In this document: positions 7,749 through 16,306 of the stretch, in pieces
Layout of the letters: each line of letters begins with the position of its first letter
How positions within the stretch are numbered: position 1 is the first letter of the stretch
Assembly: GCA_025352125.1 (NCBI GenBank)
Contig: JANXTZ010000073.1
Span: forward strand, 62,001-126,000
Reading direction: 5' to 3'
DNA length: 64,000 nt
Source: Deinococcales bacterium
GTDB lineage: Bacteria > Deinococcota > Deinococci > Deinococcales > JAAFIG01
Notes under the pieces: generated by a model
Database searches by the model: none
Told to the model about the DNA's origin: nothing
The model's input: only the letters and a program-made list of their open reading frames with translations
Program-made: the position numbers and the translations under genes

Positions 7749-8990
7749 ATGCGGTTTTCTGGTCTTTGGCACAATGTATTCTTTATGCGCCTTTGGGTTG
7801 GGCAAACCGTCTCGGTTTTTGGTTCAATGGTGGGTAATCTGGCATTGCCTTGGGTGGCGTTAATTTCACTGAACGCCACGCCTTTTCAGGTGGCAATGCT
7901 CGGTATGATGGCACTGATTCCAGGGTTTTTGGTGGGCTTGTTCGCGGGTGTGCTGATAGATCGCTTGCCGCGCAAACCCGTGCTGATCTGGTCAGATGTT
8001 GGACGTTTTGTGGTGCTATCGAGCGTACCAATTGCGGCATTGTTTGGTGGTTTAGAGATGCTTCAACTTTATCTGGTCGCGTTTTTAAACGGTGTGTTTG
8101 GTACGTTTTTTGATATTGCCTATCATGCGTACTTGCCCTCCCTGATTCGCCAAGACGAGTTGATCGAAGGGAACTCTAAACTGAGCGCCAGTGCCAGTGT
8201 TGCCGAAACCAGTGGTTTTGGAATGGCGGGTTGGTTGGTGCAAATGTTGAGCGCACCAGTTGCCATTTTCGTTGACGCCGTGTCGTTTCTGGTTTCGGCA
8301 CTTTCAATTGCCAGCATTGCAAAGCTCGAACCGCCCCTCGAGAAACCCGAAATCGAGGGTAATGTTTGGCTCGAGGCGAAAACAGGGTTTGTCATCATCT
8401 GGCATCAACCCACAGTGCGAACCTTGATTGGCAGCAGTGTTGTGTTGGCATTTTTTGGTCGAATTTTTGGCAGCATGATTATTGTTTTCACAACCCGAGA
8501 ACTTGGCTTGTTGCCCGGTCTGCAAGGCACGATTTTTGCGCTTGGTGGTGTAACTTCTTTGCTTGGCGCCCTGCTTGCCGTGCCTTTGACCAAACGTTTT
8601 GGGCTGGCTGCAACCTTGGTGTTTTCAATGCTGATGATTGGTCTGGGAATGCTCGCGCCATCCTTCGCGGTTGGCACTGGGGCGTTCAGTATTGTTCTGC
8701 TGCTCTTGAATCAGTGTCTGACCGATCCAGCCTGGACGCTGCACAACATCAACGAAGTCAGTTTGCGTCAATCGCTCATTCCCAATGAAGTGCTGGGGCG
8801 CGTCAATGGCAGTTTGCGGTTTCTCGAGTTTGGCGCGAGTTTGCTTGGCATGTTTTTGGGTGGAATCTTGGGCGAGGTTTTTGGTGCTCGGGTCACACTG
8901 ATGATTGGCGCATTGGGAGGGTTTGTGGCAGCCATCTGGTTGTTGTTCTCACCCATCTGGCGATTGCGACATCTCGAGGGTTCAGCTTGA
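7749..8990 (+). CDS. Major facilitator superfamily exporter-like protein
   Basis: The 413-residue protein has about 12 hydrophobic segments and the MFS loop motif GVLIDRLPRKPVLIWSD after the second segment, near residue 75. The pattern fits the enterobactin-exporter/MDR subgroup of MFS, which exports small molecules by proton exchange. The substrate cannot be told from the sequence. Its 3' end overlaps the convergent HprK-like gene by 9 bp, so the two may interfere transcriptionally; no terminator separates them. Confidence 0.85.
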   Translation: MRFSGLWHNVFFMRLWVGQTVSVFGSMVGNLALPWVALISLNATPFQVAMLGMMALIPGFLVGLFAGVLIDRLPRKPVLIWSDVGRFVVLSSVPIAALFGGLEMLQLYLVAFLNGVFGTFFDIAYHAYLPSLIRQDELIEGNSKLSASASVAETSGFGMAGWLVQMLSAPVAIFVDAVSFLVSALSIASIAKLEPPLEKPEIEGNVWLEAKTGFVIIWHQPTVRTLIGSSVVLAFFGRIFGSMIIVFTTRELGLLPGLQGTIFALGGVTSLLGALLAVPLTKRFGLAATLVFSMLMIGLGMLAPSFAVGTGAFSIVLLLLNQCLTDPAWTLHNINEVSLRQSLIPNEVLGRVNGSLRFLEFGASLLGMFLGGILGEVFGARVTLMIGALGGFVAAIWLLFSPIWRLRHLEGSA

Positions 8991-9887
8991 ATGTTGGGAA
9001 AGTTCAGTGTTTCCCAGCGGCAGTTCGCCTGCGCCAAGTACCAGTGTCTCGAGTTTTAATGTAGCCAGCAATTTTGGAATCACGCTCGAGATAAAATTTT
9101 GCGCGTCTGGCGTGAACGGCACGCCGTTGGCTTCCCAGAGTGCCAGTGCGCCCTCGCGTTTTGGCAAGGCTTTCCAACTCGAGATTTCGTCTGGGTTGCG
9201 TTCGAGCACTGCCAGCCGCTCGAGTTTGACCGCTTGTCGTTGTACCCCAAGTTGTTCGTAAGGCACAACGTATTTCCCAGCGATCATCTCGAGCAACTCA
9301 ATGTCTTGATGGTGTTGCTTGAAAATGTTGGCGGTGTCGGGCAACAACCGCAACCCGCGATCAAAGCCGTACAAGTCCATGGTTTCAGGCATCAGCCAGG
9401 AAAAATCTTCGGCGACAATCTGCCAACCGGCGATGCTGGCACGAAGCAGCGTGGTGGTTTTGCCGCGTCCGCTCGGTCCAAGAAAGGCGGTGGCAAGCCC
9501 GTTTTTGGCGGCAATGCTGGCGTGCAACGACACCAGTCCGCTTAAACGCAAGCCCTCGCAAATGCCAATAAAAAGTGCGTTGAAAGGAATTTCCATTCCC
9601 CACCACTCGAGGTTTGAAATGCCCCTATCAAAAGTAAAACGCATTCCAGATTCGGGTCTGCCAAACCAGAATTCGTTTTCCAAGCTGCGCATCTCGAGCC
9701 TGGTATCTGGCAATTCGAGAATGGTGACGGGAAGCTGGCCTGGGAAGTTGGGCAACTGTTTTTGCACAAGTTCGATCCGGTAGTCGTTGGCTTCAACCTC
9801 GTAAGGGAAGCGAAAATACAACTCGAGCCAAGGTTGCAAGCTCGGGTCTGAATTTATCAGTTGGCGTCCCAGAATCGAAAAATTCAA
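8982..9887 (-). CDS. HPr-kinase-like P-loop protein
   Basis: The 301-residue protein has a P-loop GPSGRGKTT at residues 137-145 in the setting seen in HprK-type kinases, including those encoded beside lasso-peptide and other peptide-modification genes. It lacks the N-terminal domain of true HprK. The TTG start overlaps the stop of the PqqD-like gene, so the two are translationally coupled. In known clusters such kinases phosphorylate a peptide or act as accessory proteins. Here I see no precursor peptide, protease or cyclase nearby, so the substrate is unknown. Confidence 0.7.
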   Translation of the reverse strand: MNFSILGRQLINSDPSLQPWLELYFRFPYEVEANDYRIELVQKQLPNFPGQLPVTILELPDTRLEMRSLENEFWFGRPESGMRFTFDRGISNLEWWGMEIPFNALFIGICEGLRLSGLVSLHASIAAKNGLATAFLGPSGRGKTTTLLRASIAGWQIVAEDFSWLMPETMDLYGFDRGLRLLPDTANIFKQHHQDIELLEMIAGKYVVPYEQLGVQRQAVKLERLAVLERNPDEISSWKALPKREGALALWEANGVPFTPDAQNFISSVIPKLLATLKLETLVLGAGELPLGNTELSQHSS

Positions 9888-10141
9888 GAAATAAGCCCAG
9901 CCTTCTCGAGTTCACCAATTAAAGCACTGGCATCTGTCTGGGCTTGCTCGAAACTGACCGTAAATTGCTGCTCGAGTTTTTGCGCGATGCTCTCGAGGCT
10001 TTCTGCGTTTTTGATTCCGTGCCAGATCACGCGTCCGGTGGCGTTTAAGCTGAACATTCCCTGGGTTTTTGGGTCGAGCAACACCAGTTCATCGTTCAAA
10101 TCGGTTTCGATCACGCCAGGTTTTAAAGTCCAGGTTTGCAT
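9884..10141 (-). CDS. PqqD-like peptide-chaperone-type protein
   Basis: The 85-residue product resembles the PqqD/RRE fold: a hydrophobic strand region ending ELVLLDPKTQGMFSLN, then the NATGRVIW turn, then a helical half. PqqD-type proteins bind leader peptides of ribosomally made, modified peptides (family knowledge). I chose ATG 10141 because TAAACT lies 7 bp upstream, the same leaderless arrangement as neighbouring genes; an in-frame TTG at 10168 would overlap the tmRNA terminator tail. Its stop overlaps the start of the HprK-like gene. Confidence 0.65.
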   Translation of the reverse strand: MQTWTLKPGVIETDLNDELVLLDPKTQGMFSLNATGRVIWHGIKNAESLESIAQKLEQQFTVSFEQAQTDASALIGELEKAGLIS

Positions 10142-10148
10142 GAAATGC

Positions 10149-10154
10149 AGTTTA
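10149..10154 (-). promoter_or_regulatory. -10 box for the PqqD-like gene
   Basis: On the minus strand TAAACT lies 7 bp before ATG 10141. It begins 13 bp beyond the T-run of the tmRNA terminator, so the two units are tightly packed. Confidence 0.45.
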
Positions 10155-10166
10155 CTATTGCCGCCC

Positions 10167-10219
10167 AAAAAAACAGCCCCTTGTGGGGAGCGAGACGCGT
10201 CTCGCTCCCCACAAGGGGC
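10167..10219 (-). terminator. tmRNA terminator built on a 44-bp perfect palindrome
   Basis: Bases 10176-10219 are fully self-complementary, centred on ACGCGT. On the minus strand the hairpin is followed by TG and seven T (10173-10167), five bases downstream of the tmRNA CCA end. The central part, with GGGGAGCGAGACG arms, resembles the palindrome inside purL. Confidence 0.85.
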
Positions 10220-10223
10220 ATTC

Positions 10224-10598
10224 TGGTGGAAGCGGAGGGGGTCGAACCCTCGTCCAAAAACCCGTCCAATGGGCGTCTACAAGCTTAGCCTTCGTTTTGA
10301 TGTCGCACCCGAACGCTCCCAAAGGCAGGATTTCTCGAGCACCAACCCCATTTATTTCGCGTCTCAGTATGGGGCGTTCTGGACGCTAGCAGTCTTTAAT
10401 TAAGCGGGTTAAAAACCAACTGCGGGGTTTTTAAGCGGCTTTCGCTGGGATTAAGCAGCGAGAAGGTTTGCATCGGCATTGCCGAAGCTAATAACATTGT
10501 TGCCAGTTAAGGCTTTGGTGGAATATTTTCGAGGCCAACCACCATCCTCGGCTTGCAACCACATCTTCAATGATCCCTGTCGAAACCAATACGCTCCC
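10224..10598 (-). ncRNA. ssrA: tmRNA (transfer-messenger RNA)
   Basis: tmRNA rescues stalled ribosomes and tags the unfinished protein for proteolysis. The 5' end GGGAGCG pairs with CGCTTCC before the 3' ACCA, giving a 7-bp acceptor stem with one G-U. The 5' region GGTTTCGACAGGGAT and the T arm GGGTTCGACCC are canonical. The tag frame at 10504-10451 reads GNNVISFGNADANLLAA then TAA. The tag is long and ends LLAA instead of the usual ALAA. The total of 375 nt is normal. SmpB is not in the window. Confidence 0.95.
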
Positions 10599-10610
10599 AT
10601 TCCAAAGAAC

Positions 10611-10616
10611 AGTTTA
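10611..10616 (-). promoter_or_regulatory. -10 box upstream of tmRNA
   Basis: On the minus strand TAAACT lies 12 bp before the mature tmRNA 5' end, which is compatible with a short precursor trimmed by RNase P. No convincing -35 element was found. Confidence 0.35.
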
Positions 10617-10838
10617 CATCCAGAATCTGGTTTTGAACGTTAGCCAGATGACGTATTGCGTTTTTTGGGGTTTCTCGAGTTGAATGAAGGCACCAAGTTT
10701 TTGTTTTGAGAATCTTTGAAAATGAATTTCTTGGGTTAAGGATTGCCTCCATCGTTCTCATCAGTGTGTTTTCACGCATTTGAACTACAATGGACATTGA
10801 CTTGTGCCGTTTTTTCGCCTCTCGGTTTTGGAGCCTCA

Positions 10839-11705
10839 ATGTTTTTTACGCCACTCGATGCGCTCGATATTGTCCTGGTCGCAGTTTTACTGTACCAGGG
10901 CTACAAGCTCGTCTCGAACTCGCGGACCATAAACCTGATGCGTGGTTTGGTGGTTTTCGGTCTGGCTTGGTATGGCTCGAACGTGCTTGATTTGCGCACC
11001 GTTCATTTTATTCTCTCGCAGATTGCCACGGTCGGTTTTTTTGCGCTTATTGTGGTGTTTCAACCCGAATTGCGGGCGGTGCTCGAGCGGCTCGGGCGTG
11101 CCCAAGTCCGTGAGGATGCACCCGCCAACGTTGCAATTCAAGAGATCATTCGCGCCTCGGAACGCCTGGCGGAACGTAAAATTGGAGCATTGATTGCCCT
11201 GGAGCGCAAAACCCCCCTGGGCGAGTACGCCGCCACCGGCGTCAAGCTCGATGCCCAGGTGACTGCTGTCACACTCGAGACGGTCTTTGCCCGCAACACG
11301 CCGCTTCATGACGGCGGCGTGATCGTGCAACACGGACGACTCTCGAGCGCGGGTTGTCTGTTCCCGTTGCAAGCCCCGTCTGGCGTGGTGCAACGCCTGT
11401 ACGGCACGCGCCACCGTGCGGCGCTGGGTCTGTCCGACCTCTCCGATGCCATCGTGGTCGTGGTCTCCGAGGAGCGCGGTTCGATCCGAATTGCCGAAAA
11501 CGGGCAGTTGTCGCCCGATTTGAGCGTTTCGGAATTGCGCGAACGCCTGCGGGAAGGCATTTATCACACCTCGCAGGGCAACAAAGCCTTCCTGCCAGCC
11601 GCCTGGTCGAGCGTCCTGCGCCGCAAGCCCACCACCCTCGAGATCAAAGAAGCGCCACCCGTCAAGTCCTCCGTCGGCGAGGAGGTGAAGGCACCTGTCA
11701 ACTGA
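10839..11705 (+). CDS. cdaA: Diadenylate cyclase CdaA
   Basis: CdaA makes cyclic di-AMP from two ATP at the membrane. The 288-residue protein has about three N-terminal transmembrane segments within residues 1-90, then the DAC domain with its two signatures: NTPLHDGG and GTRHRAALG. ATG 10839 is preceded by TTTTGGAG; TACAAT at 10786-10791 is a possible -10 box. The tail after the DAC domain is short and charged. ybbR follows, as in many bacteria where CdaR modulates CdaA. c-di-AMP usually controls potassium and osmotic balance, and mscL lies just downstream. Confidence 0.93.
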   Translation: MFFTPLDALDIVLVAVLLYQGYKLVSNSRTINLMRGLVVFGLAWYGSNVLDLRTVHFILSQIATVGFFALIVVFQPELRAVLERLGRAQVREDAPANVAIQEIIRASERLAERKIGALIALERKTPLGEYAATGVKLDAQVTAVTLETVFARNTPLHDGGVIVQHGRLSSAGCLFPLQAPSGVVQRLYGTRHRAALGLSDLSDAIVVVVSEERGSIRIAENGQLSPDLSVSELRERLREGIYHTSQGNKAFLPAAWSSVLRRKPTTLEIKEAPPVKSSVGEEVKAPVN

Positions 11706-11727
11706 GTCCAGGAAAGTTCAGACCGAT

Positions 11728-12441
11728 GTGGTCAGCACCAGCGATTCCCTGCTCGAGGAGATTGGGCGCAACACCGTGCGGCGGCTTTTTTCGCCGCGAA
11801 GCTGGCGGGTCTGGCATCATTTTCCGCAAAAGATCGGTGCGCTGGTGGTGGCGGTCTTGTTGTGGTTTGCGGCAACCACCGACCGCCGCGCCAACATCAC
11901 CCGCAACCTTGAAGTGCCAATCGAGGTGATCGGACTGGGCAACGACCGCATTTTGACCGACCTGCCCAAAACCATCAAACTCGAGCTTCAGGGCGCAAGG
12001 GCACGCGTCGAAACCTTGGAGGGCAAAGATGTTGCCGCCAGTTTGGACGTGACCGACCTCAAGGATGGTTTTTTCACGCATCCAGTCAAAATCACGCTTC
12101 CGGACGGTGTCGTGCGGTCCAGCAATCAGGTTGTCACGGTCAATGGCAGCCTCAATCAACTGGCTCGGGATAGGGTCACGGTCAGAATTGCGGCGCTCGA
12201 GCCGACACCAGCTTTACCAGGCGGCGTTTTGGAACCCAAATTTCTTCGTGCCATCCCCGATGAGGTCACGATGGTCGGTTCACAGGAGGCACTTGATCGG
12301 GTGACGTATGCTTTGGCGTTAATTCCAAAAAATCCTGGCATTGGACGTTCACTCGAGGTGCGCCTGTTGGCAGTTGACGCTCAAGGGCGCGTGGTGGATG
12401 GTGTGCGCCTCGAGCCTGCAAAGGTCAAAGTGGTTCGTTAG
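11728..12441 (+). CDS. ybbR: YbbR/CdaR-domain protein, CdaA regulator
   Basis: The 237-residue protein has one transmembrane helix near residues 38-52 (IGALVVAVLLWFAA) followed by two YbbR repeats, each ending in a conserved strand such as VVTVNGSLNQL. CdaR proteins sit outside the membrane and adjust the activity of CdaA (known from Firmicutes). The GTG at 11728 is the first standard start after an in-frame stop. A non-standard CTG at 11695, closely preceded by GGAGGTG, is an alternative that would overlap the end of cdaA. Confidence 0.85.
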   Translation: MVSTSDSLLEEIGRNTVRRLFSPRSWRVWHHFPQKIGALVVAVLLWFAATTDRRANITRNLEVPIEVIGLGNDRILTDLPKTIKLELQGARARVETLEGKDVAASLDVTDLKDGFFTHPVKITLPDGVVRSSNQVVTVNGSLNQLARDRVTVRIAALEPTPALPGGVLEPKFLRAIPDEVTMVGSQEALDRVTYALALIPKNPGIGRSLEVRLLAVDAQGRVVDGVRLEPAKVKVVR

Positions 12442-12549
12442 TCCCTGCCGTGACAAAATAGGTTCTCGAGCGTCCAGAATTTGCCTTTTGGAGTCTCCCT
12501 TGTTTAGAATGTGATTTGATGTACAAAAGATTCAAGGGAGGAATCAAAA

Positions 12550-12942
12550 ATGCTCGAAGGATTTAAGAATTTTTTAATGCGGGGAAATATCGTCGATCTT
12601 GCCGTCGCTGTGATTATCGGTGCTGCTTTTGGCGCTGTTATTGAATCACTGACCAAAGACATCATTACCCCATTAATTGGTCTGATTGGTGGTCAACCAG
12701 ATTTTAGTGCCATCTGCATCGGAACAATAAATGCCAAAGGTGTTTGTGGTGGTATTGGTATTGGTAATTTTTTAAATGCCCTCATCAGTTTTGTGATCAA
12801 AGCGGCGGCTGTTTATTTTGTTGTGGTTTTGCCGATGAATGCAGTTATGGCACGCATGAAAAAACCGGAAGTGCTCGCCGTACCTACCGGTCCAACCCAA
12901 GAAGAACTCTTGGTGCAAATCCGTGATCTTTTAAAAAAATAA
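12550..12942 (+). CDS. mscL: Large-conductance mechanosensitive channel
   Basis: MscL opens under membrane tension to release solutes after osmotic downshock. The 130-residue protein has the conserved start FKNFLMRGNIVDLAVAVIIG, two transmembrane helices (about 15-43 and 75-100) and a C-terminal helix (TQEELLVQIRDLLKK). The ribosome site GGGAGGAATC is strong. The periplasmic loop contains two cysteines (ICIG, GVCGG), which is less usual. A terminator follows. Confidence 0.95.
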   Translation: MLEGFKNFLMRGNIVDLAVAVIIGAAFGAVIESLTKDIITPLIGLIGGQPDFSAICIGTINAKGVCGGIGIGNFLNALISFVIKAAAVYFVVVLPMNAVMARMKKPEVLAVPTGPTQEELLVQIRDLLKK

Positions 12943-12954
12943 GTTTTGAAATTT

Positions 12955-12988
12955 AAAACCTCGAGCCTGATCTGTTCGAGGTTTTTTT
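12955..12988. terminator. Bidirectional terminator between mscL and the DinB-AlkA gene
   Basis: AAAACCTCGA and TCGAGGTTTT form a 10-bp stem with an 11-nt loop, with T-runs on both strands. It closes both convergent genes; the stop of the minus-strand gene at 12987 lies within its tail. Confidence 0.85.
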
Positions 12989-14414
12989 ATTTCATGTATT
13001 TCGTGTGCCAGATCAAATAATAATATGCCCAACCTCGAGTTGCGCCCAAAGCTTCACCCCAGGCTTCGATGCCGTCCAGCGAACCGTAGGCAGTTTTATA
13101 GGCGGCATTCAAACCCGCGTCGCCATACGCCAAAAAGTCCAGCCGTCCGGTGGTGGCAAGCCAGTAGCGTGCCGTCCACAAACCCACGCCGCGCAATGCG
13201 GTCAAATGCTCGAGCACATCGGTCACATCACCGTCCAGAACCCCATCAAAATAACCGTCCAGCGTCGCCTTCGCCACGGTTTTTAAGTATTCGGTTTTGC
13301 GCCTCGAGATTTTGCACTCGAGCAGCCCCGTTTCGTCGGCGGCAAGAATCTGTTCGGGCGTTGGATGCAGGGGAAACAAATGGCTCGAGCCATCGGCAAG
13401 TTGCCCCGCGACTTCGCCACCAAAACGCTTTGATACCATGCTGATTTGCTGCAAGCAAAACGAAAGCGTGATCTGCTGTCCCAAAATGGCTGCCACCCAA
13501 GCCTCCCAGGGGGTCATGAGCGGGGGACGCAAGCCTGCCAGGGAATTCACGGCGCTCGAGAGTGCGGAATCCTTTCTTGCCACCTTGTAAAACGGCGCAG
13601 GATCAAGCTCGAGTCCAAACGAGGTGATCGCCCATTCTCGAGCCTCGGGAGAATCGTCATCGATTTCCAAACCTTTGGCGTGTGATTTGGCAGTAATCAC
13701 TCGAGCGCCCGTGCTGGTCTGGATGGCGCGTTGATGGATGCCAGCCACCCCGTCGAAACGTTCGACTTGATTGTGTTGCGGCAAACGCGCCAACACGCTG
13801 GCAGTCAACGCGAATGAAAATGGTTGGTGCGTCTCGAGAATCAAATCATTCTGGCTCGAGACGGAATTTGGACTTGGATTCATGGATAACCTCGAGAAAT
13901 GCTGATTTAACTTGTGCAGTGGGTGCTTTGTCCTGCCGACCCAATTGGGCGCTGAATCCTGATGCTGGCGCAACAATTTATTCAATTGTGCCGCATGATG
14001 CTGGACGTGGCGCATACTTTGAAACAGATTTTCGAGGACACTGTAATTTCTGAATTCACTGTTAAAACGCTGCTTCGCTTTTTCGTCGGTCAGACCTTCA
14101 ATCAAGACACGGCATTTTTCGCGTCCAAACTCGAGGTATTTTAACAGCTCCAATTTGGAATACACGCGCTCGGGCAAAACGCCTGTTGGGTCCAACTCTT
14201 GAAGCGTGAACGGTGCTGGAGGATGAAAGTCGGCAGGTGATTCCGACATGTCATAATCCAAAAAAAATAGCGTGTGATACGCCGAATACCAGAAATCGAA
14301 TTCCTTTGAACCGTTGCTCCAAAGCTCTTCTGAGCACGCGATCATGGCATTCTCGAGCATGTCAAGGGAGCCTCCGAATTGCTGCCAGAGGATTTCTCTA
14401 AGCGTTTCGTTCAT
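12987..14414 (-). CDS. Fusion of a DinB-like domain and an AlkA-type DNA glycosylase
   Basis: Residues 1-155 look like a DinB/YfiT four-helix protein, with SAYHTLFFLDYD and HVQHHAAQL as likely metal-site helices. Residues ~178-475 resemble 3-methyladenine DNA glycosylase II: an AlkA-like N-terminal beta domain, then a helix-hairpin-helix LRGVGLWTARYW near 410 and a catalytic-type Asp in AYGDAG. AlkA removes alkylated bases. There is no stop between the parts, but MNPSPNSV near residue 178 could be an internal start, so a single fused chain is not certain. TAAACT lies 7 bp before the ATG. Confidence 0.8.
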   Translation of the reverse strand: MNETLREILWQQFGGSLDMLENAMIACSEELWSNGSKEFDFWYSAYHTLFFLDYDMSESPADFHPPAPFTLQELDPTGVLPERVYSKLELLKYLEFGREKCRVLIEGLTDEKAKQRFNSEFRNYSVLENLFQSMRHVQHHAAQLNKLLRQHQDSAPNWVGRTKHPLHKLNQHFSRLSMNPSPNSVSSQNDLILETHQPFSFALTASVLARLPQHNQVERFDGVAGIHQRAIQTSTGARVITAKSHAKGLEIDDDSPEAREWAITSFGLELDPAPFYKVARKDSALSSAVNSLAGLRPPLMTPWEAWVAAILGQQITLSFCLQQISMVSKRFGGEVAGQLADGSSHLFPLHPTPEQILAADETGLLECKISRRKTEYLKTVAKATLDGYFDGVLDGDVTDVLEHLTALRGVGLWTARYWLATTGRLDFLAYGDAGLNAAYKTAYGSLDGIEAWGEALGATRGWAYYYLIWHTKYMK

Positions 14415-14421
14415 GACATAA

Positions 14422-14427
14422 AGTTTA
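14422..14427 (-). promoter_or_regulatory. -10 box for the DinB-AlkA gene
   Basis: On the minus strand TAAACT lies 7 bp before the ATG at 14414, with no ribosome site. Confidence 0.45.
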
Positions 14428-14457
14428 GCATGTTTTGTCTTGTAACAAAGCCGAAAT

Positions 14458-15219
14458 TTAGTAAATTTCGAGCACCTTGTACGGATGTGGGCGAATCAAA
14501 CCCTCTTCCTCAGAAAACAACTCGAGCAAATTGTCGCGCCCGACCATGCCCGCGCCGCGCAAGACCAGCATCTCCATGCTCTCGAGGTTGAGGGTCGCAA
14601 AATTACCACTGAAGACCGCACCCAAATCCATGTACAAATGCCTGTCCACCCAGGTTGGCACCCCCAAAGGCGTGTGACCGTGAATGCTGCCGACAATGTG
14701 AGGCTCGAGTTCAAACGGACCCTCGTTGGGTCGCGCCCAGACCATCGCATCGGCAATGGTCGAATAGCGGTCAAGCTTGACGGCTGGCGCGGCATGAGAG
14801 CACAAGTAAAAATTGGGCGTCTCGTAACTGAGCTGGGTTTTGGCAATAAAATCGCTCAAATCGCTGGGCAGGTTGCCGGGACCAAACAAACCGTATTCTC
14901 GAAATAACGTGCTGCCGCCGTTGCGCTGCCAGTTGACAAACTCTTCCCTGGCAAGCCTGAGCAAACTCGCATCGCCCGATTCCTGCGCCATGCGGTCATA
15001 CTGCGCGGCGTTCTCGACCATGACCTCGTGATTGCCGCGAATCAACACGCAGCGCCCCTCGTCGTGAAGCTCGAGCAGTTGCCGAATGCAGCCCTTGGAA
15101 TCTGGACCACGGTCAATCGCGTCACCCAAAAACACGTAATTGGTGTCGGGCGGATAGTATTTCACGGTCGCCTCGAGCAAGTCAGCACGACCGTGAAGGT
15201 CTGGCAGCACGATCAACAC
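14458..15219 (-). CDS. Calcineurin-like serine/threonine phosphatase
   Basis: The 253-residue protein has the metal-binding set of the PPP/ApaH family: PDLHGRAD near residue 6, GDAIDRGPDS near residue 36 and RGNHE near residue 61, followed by HGHTPLG. Relatives are protein phosphatases 1/2A-like and diadenosine-tetraphosphate hydrolases; which one cannot be decided here. The GTG start is preceded by GAGG. The gene diverges from the nucleoside hydrolase. Confidence 0.85.
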   Translation of the reverse strand: MLIVLPDLHGRADLLEATVKYYPPDTNYVFLGDAIDRGPDSKGCIRQLLELHDEGRCVLIRGNHEVMVENAAQYDRMAQESGDASLLRLAREEFVNWQRNGGSTLFREYGLFGPGNLPSDLSDFIAKTQLSYETPNFYLCSHAAPAVKLDRYSTIADAMVWARPNEGPFELEPHIVGSIHGHTPLGVPTWVDRHLYMDLGAVFSGNFATLNLESMEMLVLRGAGMVGRDNLLELFSEEEGLIRPHPYKVLEIY

Positions 15220-15357
15220 CGCGTCGCCTCAGCTTTTTGCCCAGGCGCAACCCCAAAAACAAACTTGTTTTTCACATGACCACGAGACATTCATTTCAGA
15301 GCTTAACAAATCTTGACGGGTACGCGAAACAAAAATGAACACCAAGCCAAATCGGGT

Positions 15358-15363
15358 TAAACT
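15358..15363 (+). promoter_or_regulatory. -10 box for the nucleoside hydrolase gene
   Basis: TAAACT lies 9 bp before the ATG at 15373. No Shine-Dalgarno sequence is present. Confidence 0.45.
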
Positions 15364-15372
15364 GGGCACACC

Positions 15373-16302
15373 ATGACCCGCAAAATCATTCTTGACTGCG
15401 ACCCCGGACACGACGACGCCATTGCCATTTTACTGGCGCTCTCGAGCCATGAACTCGAGGTGCTCGGAATCACCACCGTTTACGGCAACGTTGGACTGGA
15501 GTACACCAGCCGCAACGCCCGAATCATGGTCGAACTGGCAGGCAAGACCACCAAAGTCTTCGCGGGCGCAAGCCGACCCCTGCTGCGCGAACGCATCAGC
15601 GCCGAGAACGTTCACGGCAAAAGCGGACTCGAGGGACCCGTTTTTGATGAGCCAAAACTGCCACTCGAGGCACAACACGCCGTGCAATTCATCATTGACA
15701 GCATTTTTGAGCATCCAAACGAAGTGACACTTGTGCCTGTCGGCGCGTTCACCAACATCGCACTTGCCATGAGGCTCGAGCCTAAAATCATTCCACTGAT
15801 TGGGGAAATTGTGGTGATGGGTGGCAGCACCACCCTGGGCAACACCAGCCCCGCCGCCGAATTCAACATTCTCTGCGACCCGCACGCCGCCAGCATTGTC
15901 TTCTCGAGCGGCGTGAAGTTGACCATGTTTGGACTGAACCTGACGCACCAATGCCTTGCCACCCCAGACCGCGTGGCAAAATTTAAAGCCTTAAACTCGA
16001 GGGTCGGAAATGTGACCGTGCAACTGCTCGAGTTTTTCAAGCTGGCGTACAACAAACGCTACGGTTTTGCAGGACCAGCCCTGCATGACCCTTGCACCAT
16101 TGCGTACTTGATCAAACCCGAATTGTTTACGGTGCAAAACATGCACGTTGAAGTGGATGTACTGCCAGGACCAAGTTTTGGACGAACGGTCTGTGATGTT
16201 TGGGACGTGACGGGCAAGCCCGCAAATTGTGATGTTGCCATGACCGCCGATGCGGACGGGTTTTTTGACCTGCTGATCGAACGACTGGGGACACTCGAGT
16301 AA
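15373..16302 (+). CDS. Nucleoside hydrolase (inosine/uridine-preferring type)
   Basis: The enzyme cleaves the N-glycosidic bond of ribonucleosides for base salvage. The 309-residue protein has the calcium-binding DCDPGHDDA at residues 8-16, the VPVGAFTNIA segment near residue 120, the VVMGG strand and the HDPC motif near residue 237, all typical of the family. No signal peptide is present. It could equally be a pyrimidine-specific RihA/RihB type. It converges on the methyltransferase gene with only a few bases between the stops. Confidence 0.88.
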   Translation: MTRKIILDCDPGHDDAIAILLALSSHELEVLGITTVYGNVGLEYTSRNARIMVELAGKTTKVFAGASRPLLRERISAENVHGKSGLEGPVFDEPKLPLEAQHAVQFIIDSIFEHPNEVTLVPVGAFTNIALAMRLEPKIIPLIGEIVVMGGSTTLGNTSPAAEFNILCDPHAASIVFSSGVKLTMFGLNLTHQCLATPDRVAKFKALNSRVGNVTVQLLEFFKLAYNKRYGFAGPALHDPCTIAYLIKPELFTVQNMHVEVDVLPGPSFGRTVCDVWDVTGKPANCDVAMTADADGFFDLLIERLGTLE

Positions 16303-16306
16303 TTGC

